From Verrucomicrobiaceae bacterium (GTDB lineage Bacteria; Verrucomicrobiota; Verrucomicrobiia; Verrucomicrobiales; Verrucomicrobiaceae), in contig JAEUHK010000036.1 of NCBI GenBank assembly GCA_016795465.1, positions 1 to 41,922 of the forward strand: DNA of 41,922 nucleotides, in the 5' to 3' direction. Under the pieces are notes generated by a model. It was given only the letters and a program-made list of their open reading frames with translations, had not been told where the DNA came from and made no database searches. This document shows, one piece after another, positions 8,401 through 15,900 of this stretch (position 1 is the first letter of the stretch; every line of letters begins with the position of its first letter). The translations under genes and the position numbers were made by a program.

Positions 8401-9456
8401 GAGGCTAAAGGCAAAGGAAAGGGCAAAGGCAAAGCCGCCCCTGCCGTCGCCAATGCACCGATCCCCGGCTCCGTGCTCTTCCCCGATCATGAAGCACTGA
8501 ATCCGGCGCAGACCGCGATCTCCGTCGAAGCTTGGGTCTTGCCCGATAATGCCAATGGCACCGTTTTGCACCACGGCGGCCCGCTTCAGGGACTCGCCCT
8601 CGATATTCGCGAAAAGAAGCCGCAGTTCCACATTCGCAGCGATAGCAAACTCGTCACCATCGTCTCCGCCGAGGCCCTCACCGAAGGCTGGCACCACCTC
8701 GTTGGCACCTTGGCCGCCGATAAGAAAATGAGCCTCTACATCGACGGTAAACTCGTCGCCGAAGGCAGCAGCGACCTGCTCACCGGCAAACCCGCCCGCC
8801 CCATGTATCTCGGCAATGGCGAAGGAGCCGCCGAAGGCAGCGCCGGAGGTTTCAGCGGCCTGTTGGATCAGTTCGCTCTCTATCACAAAGCCCTCACCGC
8901 TGCTGAAGTGCAGCAGCGTTTCGAAGCGCCCGATTCCAAACCCGCTGACGCTGTCCTCATCTGCAATTTCGACAACGGCGACAGCCGCGACAGCTCCGCG
9001 AACGCCGCCCACGGCATCGGCGCAGGCGTCGAAACCGGCAAAGGCAAGGTCGGAGCCGCCCTGTGGTTCAAAGGCGGAGCCAAAGATGGCAAAGGCGGCG
9101 GCGCAGGCAGCTTCGTGAAGCACACCTGGGATCGCTTCGTCCCCATCGTCGCCCGCAGCATGGCCTTGGCTGGCAAAACGGTGCTCGTCAGCGGCGCTCC
9201 TGATACCATCGACGAAGAATACGCCTTCGAACGCCTCGCCGCCAAAGATCCCGAAATCCTCAAAGAGCTCAACGAACAAAACGAAGCCCTCGAAGGCCGT
9301 CGCGGTGCCAAAATGTGGGCCGTGAACACCGAAACCGGCGAACAAAGCACCGGCCTGGAACTTACTTCACCTCCGGTTTGGGATGGCATCACCGTGGCCC
9401 AAGGCCGCGTGTATGTGAGCACGATGGATGGGCGTGTGCAGTGTTTTGGGAAATGA
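5464..9456 (+). CDS. Exported chimera: methyltransferase-like region, PQQ-type beta-propeller and LamG-like domain
   Basis: The protein has 1330 residues. The signal peptide is MKRLVFLLSALWSPLFAG. Residues about 22-135 look like a degenerate Rossmann methyltransferase (GIVVHVGCGDAAVTQKL, then LTPLGVAMIKKGG). From about 140 the sequence is a quinoprotein-type beta-propeller with recurring [DN]-A-x-T-G-x-x-x-W blade ends (DAFNGTVLWKKP, EAESGKTLWRQE, NAETGKDIWTAP, DSATGKPAWHF, RATDGALIWRF). At about 965-998 is a Lys/Gly/Ala linker (KGKGKGKGKAAP). At about 1003-1156 is a concanavalin/LamG-like domain (ISVEAWVLPDN, GWHHLVGTL, LYIDGKLVAEG, GLLDQFALYHKALTAAEV). The chain closes with a last blade (NTETGEQSTGLELTSPPVW). 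Blade motifs alone do not prove PQQ binding. An upstream in-frame GTG at 5341 was rejected because it would hide the signal peptide. Confidence 0.85.
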   Translation: MKRLVFLLSALWSPLFAGDAEDILAQSGVKGGIVVHVGCGDAAVTQKLRANDSYQVQGLTKEADKVPAIRDSLYKAGVSGAVAVSEWNGKHLPYIENYVNLLVVEDAASVSKEEIDRVLTPLGVAMIKKGGAWEKITKAWPKDMDEWTHYAYDSKGNPTSKDMLVGPPSRMQWVGNPRWSRHHDRMSSVSAKVSAGGRIYYIIDEGSRISILMPAKFMLIARDAFNGTVLWKKPIPQWSTHLWPLKSGPTQLTRRIVAMGDKVYVTMGITDPISCLDGATGNVIRVYDQTKGAEEIIMRNGTLFALVNKDADRLNKEFAVKQQSDQKRVETEFNWDGKPRELFAIEAESGKTLWRQEDRIAPVTMAIDDKRVVYYNGDGIAARDVKTGEVKFTTDPTKRRQLYEFNFAPRILLHNDVIIYAGGDGAMKGMNAETGKDIWTAPHEKSGYRSLEDVIVAQGLVWNSGNMSGTQSGEYRGFDPLTGEKKKSFFPDVPEGTYWFHHRCYMGKATEKYIIPSRTGIEYVDMEKQHWDLNHWVRGACLYGVMPANGLTYAGPHNCACYPEAKLDGMAVMASAPRYPIPANTPDDQRLVKGPAYADAIDEKEASSEDWPTYRSDNARSGAAKSDLKKDLGMAWEVKLTPPLSTTTTAAGLTFVSEVDKHTLHAFDSATGKPAWHFIAGGRIDSPPTYWKGRVFFGGKDGQVYCVRATDGALIWRFQAAPVMLSHGAWEMMESVWPVHGSVLVENGLVSCIAGHSCFLDGGLWFYRLDAKTGEMRVKQNYDDKDPDTGGDLNDRHKSLQMPVALNDILSSDGKWTYLRTQKIVEDGKRVEVGPVSGDFDKQGGAHKGEGAHLFAPMGFLDDSNFHRSYWVYGKSFAGGHGGYYQAGKYAPAGRILVHDDKNVYSYGREAQYYKWTTTMEYTLFSTPKTPPDEAFTTEGATTERKGNSLVLGPDGQPLAEQPPKLQQEGKAAKKNAKAEAKGKGKGKGKAAPAVANAPIPGSVLFPDHEALNPAQTAISVEAWVLPDNANGTVLHHGGPLQGLALDIREKKPQFHIRSDSKLVTIVSAEALTEGWHHLVGTLAADKKMSLYIDGKLVAEGSSDLLTGKPARPMYLGNGEGAAEGSAGGFSGLLDQFALYHKALTAAEVQQRFEAPDSKPADAVLICNFDNGDSRDSSANAAHGIGAGVETGKGKVGAALWFKGGAKDGKGGGAGSFVKHTWDRFVPIVARSMALAGKTVLVSGAPDTIDEEYAFERLAAKDPEILKELNEQNEALEGRRGAKMWAVNTETGEQSTGLELTSPPVWDGITVAQGRVYVSTMDGRVQCFGK

Positions 9457-9920
9457 TCTTCGCCAACATGCAATGGACTCTTCCCTTCCTGCTGCTTCTG
9501 GCTGCCTGCCAGAGCCATCCTGCTGCAACGCATCGAACTCTCGCGAGCGAGGCACTCGTGAGACGTGCGGAAAAACATGCGTGGAAGGTGCAACTCACTG
9601 TGCGTGAGGCTGGCAAGGGCTGCGAGCGGCTGGTGTGGTTCACCATGCCACATGCAGGCAGGACTCCAGTGCCGTTGGAGGACTGCACCGATGTTTCAGC
9701 CCGTGCCAGCTACGCCGATGGCGGCCGCTGGGTTCAGCCCGGCGGTCCCGACTGGCTCGGTTACGTCTCCTACGATCCCGATCAAAGCCCGGCAACGCTT
9801 GAGCTTCGCTGCATTGAACGCAGTGACTGTGCATGCCGGCACTTTGAGCACTCAGCTCTCTCTGGAATACACCCGGTTAAGAAACTGGGTATGTGGAGAA
9901 AACCCGCCGCCACGGATTGA
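9453..9920 (+). CDS. Small putative lipoprotein, unknown function
   Basis: The protein has 155 residues and begins MIFANMQWTLPFLLLLAACQ. That is a hydrophobic signal ending in the lipobox LAAC (Cys 19), so it is probably lipidated and held in the outer or inner membrane. The ATG overlaps the stop of the propeller gene (ATGA), suggesting translational coupling and one transcript; a start at 9468 is also possible. The mature part has six further Cys (for example GKGCERLVWF, LEDCTDVS, LRCIERSDCACRHF), which could form disulfides. I recognise no family. The gene ends 12 bases from the stop of the convergent giant gene. Confidence 0.6.
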   Translation: MIFANMQWTLPFLLLLAACQSHPAATHRTLASEALVRRAEKHAWKVQLTVREAGKGCERLVWFTMPHAGRTPVPLEDCTDVSARASYADGGRWVQPGGPDWLGYVSYDPDQSPATLELRCIERSDCACRHFEHSALSGIHPVKKLGMWRKPAATD

Positions 9921-9932
9921 TCTGATTAAGGC

Positions 9933-12900
9933 TCACGGAGCGATCGTCACGCCGAGCTTGAAGAACTTGGAGGGTTGCCCGCTGATCAGCGGATACGGAA
10001 TGCACAGGGCCTCGTAGGTGCCATCATCGGCGAGCACGGTGGGCGTGGCGGTGCTGGCTTCCCAGATGCTCAAATTGACGCTGAACTGCGGGGTGTAGGT
10101 CAAACCAGCCTGCGCATGATCTTTGCGGCGGATGTAGATGGCGCACCATTCGGGAGCGCCGCCGCCGGGCGGCGGAAGCTGGCGGCTGATTGGCTGACCA
10201 GTCGAGCTGAGGGTGCTGCCATTCAAAACGAGGCCACCGGTGCCGCCGCCGTTCGCTCCGGCCATGCCCATGGCGTATTCGAGCACGTTGGCGATGCCAT
10301 CGCCGTCGAAGTCGTCCAGCGGGCCGACATTCATGGTGCCGGTGATGCCGGCGGCGGTGCTCCACTGCTCAAAACCGGGCGGACGGGTGATCTGGAGGGT
10401 GTAAAGCCGCAGCGTGACGCCATCCTCGGCGGTGACTTCGATTTGCAATGTCGTGACACCAGTCGGCAAGGGCACGGGAATGGCGAAGCCGTTCGTGGTG
10501 GTGTAGTCGCCGCCATTCACGCGGTATTGCAGCGCGGCTGCTGGATGAGAACTGGTGGCGGAAACATTCACGCTGCTGGTGGTGGCGGTGACACTGGCGG
10601 AGTAGCTCAAGGTGCCGCTGGCGAATGCGGGCGTGAGCGTGCCGCTGCTCAAGGTGAGCGCGGAGAGGCTGGCGTCGTTGCTGAGCGTGGTGAAGGTGAG
10701 GTTGTCGCCATTGTCGGTGCCGCCGAGGTTGCTGGCGCTGACGCGGAAATGGTAGGTGGTGCCTGGAATCAGCCCGGTGAGCCCCAGTGAGACATTTTCC
10801 GGCGAGACACCGGCTGGTGCGGTGAGGGTGATGGGCGAATTCGTGCCGTAGCTGGTGCTTGTGCCGCTTTGGAACATGGCGGTGGTCGTGGAGCCGTTGG
10901 CGTTGATCGTGGCGTTCAATGTGGCGGTCGTGGTGCCCACATTCGTCGCGGCGAGCGTGGTCACGACCGGCGCGGCGAGATTGATGTAGGCGTGGCGGAT
11001 GTCGCTGGACTGCCAGTAGTTGTCGCCGGGCTGGTAGGCGAGCACGGTGACGAGTCCAGCGGCATTGATGGTGAGCTTGTCGCCATTCAACGAGGCTGGG
11101 CCGGTGACGATGTAGCGTGCGGGCAGGGCGCTCAACGCGGTGGCGCCGAGTGTGATCGTATCGCCAACCGGCACGGTGGACGGCGCGGTGAAGGTGATGG
11201 TTTGCGCGGTGTTGGAAAGGACCGGCACGCTGATCTGCGGCGTGAAGTGCTGCCTGCCTGCGAAGGCGGTCTGGCCATACGCATTCCAGCCAAAGGCCCA
11301 CGGCCTGCCATCGAGCGTGGTGACAATGGTGTGATTGGAGTTTTGATTCTGCTGCACGTCCGCCCACGCGGTGCTGGTGCCGATTTGAGTGGGAGTGGTT
11401 GTGGATCCGAGGTTCGCACGGCCAAGGCGGCCCACAAAACTCGATCCCCAACTCCACAGCGTGCCGTCCGTGCGAGAAGCGATGCTGTAGTTGGTGCTGG
11501 CACTGACGCTGCGCCAGTTGGTGGCGGCGCCGATCTGCACGGGCGCGTTGCGTTGGATCGTGGTGCCATCTCCGAGTTGGTTGGCGCTGTTGATGCCCCA
11601 GGCCCACAGCGTGCCGTTCGTTTTGATGGCCAGGGAGTGCGTGACGCCCGCGGTGATGCTGCGCCAGTCCGTGGCGGTGCCGACCTGAACGGGTGCGGTC
11701 CGCTGCGTGGTGGTGTTGTCACCGATCTGGCCGTTGGTGTTGAGGCCCCAGCCCCAGAGCGTGCCGTTTTGCTTCAAAGCGTGCGTGCGTGAGCCGCTGG
11801 CGGCGATGCTGCGCCAGTCGGTGTCCGTGCCGATCTGCACGGGCGTGGTGCTGGCCGTGGTGGTGCCATCGCCGAGCTGGCCGTTCGTATTCGCGCCCCA
11901 GGCCCAAAGGGTGCCGTTTTCCTTCAAGGCGACCGTGTGAGCACCTGCGGTGGCGATTTCGCTCCAGTCGGAGTCGGTGGCGATTTGTGTCAACGAGGTG
12001 CGATTGGTCGTGGTGCCATCGCCAAGCTGGCTGGCGGTGTTGAGGCCCATTCCCCAGAGCGTGCCGTCATCGCGAATGGCAAAAAACACCGCATCGGTGC
12101 CGCTGGTGCCTCCCGCGATGCGTTTCCAGGTGAATCCGCTACCGATGGAGACGGGTGTGTGCGTGGTGACCGTGCTCGCACCGAGTCCGAGGCTGCCATT
12201 GATGTTGTAGCCGAGGCCCCAGATGCTGCCGTCCTCATGCAGCACGTAGCTTTGCGCATTGAGCGTCACGGCCATGATCACACGGCCAAAGTTTGGCACC
12301 AGCGGCCTCGCGACGCGATGCGCCATGCTGAGCTGGCCCTGGCTGTTGAATCCCCAGCCATGCAGACCATCGTCGCGGGTCGCGAGGCTGCCATTGGCAC
12401 TGGCGGCGATGACATCCCAGCCCGTGAGGTCGCTGATTTTCACCGGAGTGTTCGCGGATTGGAGCGTGTTCAGCGTGCCCTGGCCGAGCTGGCCGACGTT
12501 GTTGCGTCCCCAGGTCCAAAGCGTGCCATCCGTGCGCGTGGCGACGACGTGCTCCGCGCCGCAGGCGATGCGATCGAGGTCCGTGCCGATGAGGCTCTGC
12601 ACCGGCGAGGTCACCTGCGTCAGATTGCCATTGCCATGCTGGCCGCTAGTGTTGATGCCCCAAATCCAGAGCGTGTTATCCGTGCGGGTGGCCACGGCGA
12701 AGGAATTGCCTGCCACCACGCGGTTCCAAGTGTTCGCGGTGCCGACCTGCGCCGGTGTCGTGGCCGTAGTCGTGCTGCCGATGCCGAGCTGACCATTGGC
12801 ATTGCTGCCCCAGCTCCACAGCGTGCCGGTCGTGCGCAGAGCGAGTGTGAAATCCGCACCCGCAAAGAGTCCGTCGCCGACTTCCGACCAGTTCGTGGCG

Positions 12901-15900
12901 GTGCCGACCTGCGTCGGAGCGGGATAATTGGTCGTGGTGGTGTTTCCCTGGCCGCACTGGCCGCTGCCATTGGCTCCCCAGGCCCAAAGCGTGCCGTTGG
13001 TCTTCACCGCGACGCAGTGATTCGCGCCTGCGACGGCCCAGGCCCAATTCGTGTCTATGCCGATCTGAGTGGGCGAGTTGTATTGCGTGGTGGTGAGGCT
13101 TCCCTGCCCGGCCTGGCCATTGTTGTTGCGGCCAAAGGCCCACAGCGTGCCATCCGTGCGAGTGGCGACGGCATGATCCGTGCCCACGCTAACCTGCCGC
13201 CAGTTCGTGTCCGTGCCGACTTTGGTCAGCACACGCAAAGCGCTGGCAGTGCCGATGCCGAGCTGGCCGTGGGTGTTCTGACCGGTGGCCCAGAGCGAGC
13301 CATCCGTCGCGATGGCGAGCACGTTCTCCGTGCCGCGGCTCATGCTGATCTGCACAAAGCGTGTGCCTGCCGCAGCAAGCACAAAGGTCTGATACTTCGG
13401 CAAAGCACTGCCCGCAGTCGCTTTGATCGTCACCGTGCCGGGTGTGGAGGTCAAAGTAACCGTGTTTCCGCTCACGCTGGCACTCGCGGCACCGGCAACG
13501 ATTTCGTAGCTCACCGCCGAGGCACCGCTGGAGGTCGCATTCAGCGTGAAAGGCGCATCACCGACGTATTTCACGCCGATCTCGCCAAACGTGATCACCT
13601 CGCTCACGAAGGTCAGCGTGACGTCATTGCCATCGCCGCCGCTGTAACTGATTTCGAAGCCGTGCGGCGTCGATCCCTCCAATGCGGTGATGAGGCTGCC
13701 TTCGGGCTTTCCGGTGAAAATGCCGCTCACAGGCAAAAAGCCGGTGTTATCGACCAATTTGAGCACCAAGCCCGTCGTGGGCGTGAAACCAAGTGTGAGA
13801 TTCGGCGAGCCACTGGCGAAAAAGCCGTTGGAAACGATCGGAATTGTCTGCGGCGTGGCGAAATGGATGGTGGAGCCGGTGGTGAAGGTCTGATTGATGC
13901 CATAGCTCGTGCCGCGGCTGTTTTGCGTGATGAGCCGGTAGTGGTAAGTCGTGAGCGGATTGCCCGCGAGCGCCGCGGTGACAGCGGTGAGCGTGTTGCT
14001 GGAGGCGAGATTCTGCGTGGCAGTCACCGAGCCGTAGGACGGTGTGAGGCCGTATTCGAACCAGTAAGTCGCAGCGAGCCCGCCGGGCATGGCGCGACCA
14101 TTCAGCGTGGCACCGGTGGCGATAACCGCCGTGGCAGGATCGGTGAAGGCCTCCGGCATGGAGACGTTGTTGATGGTGAGCGTGTGGCTGCTGGTGCCGA
14201 GATTCGCACCGGTTTGATTGAGGAGTTGCACCACGATGGTCTCCGCAGGCTCGGGGAGCAGATCGTTCACGATGACGATGGGGATCGACTTGCTCGTCTC
14301 ACCGCTGGCGAAGTTCAGCACACCCTCAGCAAGCGAGAAGTCGATACCGTTGCCTGCGGCGGTGCCGCCATTCACGCGATACTGCACGCTCGCCGCGCCG
14401 GTGGAGGTGCCGGTGCGGTTCACCGCGAGATTGTAGGTGCCCACAGCCTCATTCGTCGTGGACGTGGCGGCCGCAAAGCCCACGCTCATGCCGCTGAAGC
14501 TGTCATTGTCGCCCAAAAGCAGCGTCGCTGAGCCGACTCGCACGCCGTAGGTGCTCGTCGGCGTGGTGGGCGTGAGCGTCATGATGATCGTCTCCGTGCC
14601 CTCCGGCGTCGTGTCATTGATGGGAACGACATTCACATACGCCCCCGTGCTGCCCGCCGGGATCGTCACCGTGCCGCTGAGGGCTGTGTAATCGGTGCCC
14701 TCAACGGCCGTGCCGGTCATGCTGTAATTCACCACCAGAGCCGCCGTCGTGCTGCCGCGGCGGCTGATGAAGAAATCCTCACTCGCGGAGGTCTCGGTGA
14801 ATGGAACGGTGAGTCCGCTTGTGCCATCCGCCACATTCACCTCCACCATCGGCTGGTCCGCGTCATAGATCCATCCGGTGGCGCTTTGATTCTGCCCCGC
14901 GAGCGGCGAATAGCCCGTGCCAGTGGTCAGCGTGAGCGTCACCGACTCCGCATCCTCCAAAGCCGTGTCCGCGAGCATGCTCACGGTGATCGTCTTGCTC
15001 ACGTCGCCCGAGGCGAAAGCGATGCTGCCCGGCAGCGCGGTGAAATCGATGCCACTCGTCGCCGTGCCGCTGATCGAGTATTTCACCGTGATCGCGGTGC
15101 CGCTGGCGGGTCGGATAATATTAAAGACAGGGCCGTTGGCAGCACCGCTGGCCGGCTCATTGCCGCTGCCGGTGTCCAGCTCCACATAGACCTGTGACGC
15201 ATCATTGTCCGCGATCGTCACCGTGGCCGTGCTGAGGCTGGGACTGATGTAATACTCCCGCGCCGTCCTGAGCTGCAAAATGACATCCTGCGTGCCCTCA
15301 TCCAGCGCATCATCAAACGGCACAATCTCCACCGTCGTGCTCGCGAGACCCGCCGGGATCGTCGCACGGCCCTCCAGACGGCGATAATCGGTGCCCAGAA
15401 CCGCGCGGCCGTTCACGCCGTAGTCCACGATGAGCGCCGCAGCCGTGCCGCCCGTGCGGCTGATGGTGAAAACACCTTTGTCACTACCTGTCTCGCTGGC
15501 GGCAGGATCACTCGCCACGATGCTCACCACCGGCATGTCATCGTCGATGAGCTGGCTCGTCACCGTTTGCTCGGCCCCAAGCGGGCTGCGGATGTAGGCC
15601 GCATTCGTCGAGGTCGAGCAGATGATCGTCTCCGTCGTCTCGATGTCGCTGTCGTTGATCGGCGTGATGGTGAAAGTCGTGCTCGCCTCGCCAATCGGGA
15701 TCGTGACGCTGGCAGGCGAGGTGAAATCGGTGTTTCGCACGGCCGTGCCGGCGCTGTAGGCGAGATTCACCACCAGCGCCGCCGTCGTGGGGCCGTTGCG
15801 CTCCAGTTTCATCGTCAGCGTGTCAGGCCCCGCCTCGCCGCCGGAATCATCTACGGCTGAGAGCTTCACCACCGGCAGGCTGCTTTCATCATCCGTGATC

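Noticed and set aside
11255..13361. Non-coding tandem repeat or CRISPR-like array
   Set aside because: The 150-bp periodicity is explained by RCC1 protein repeats in one intact reading frame.
11937..14531. Long open frame on the plus strand opposite the giant protease gene (864 codons)
   Set aside because: It is the mirror of the repeat-rich giant gene in GC-rich DNA. It is dominated by Arg/Gly/Ala/Val, lacks domains or a start signal, and disagrees with the clear coding pattern of the minus strand.
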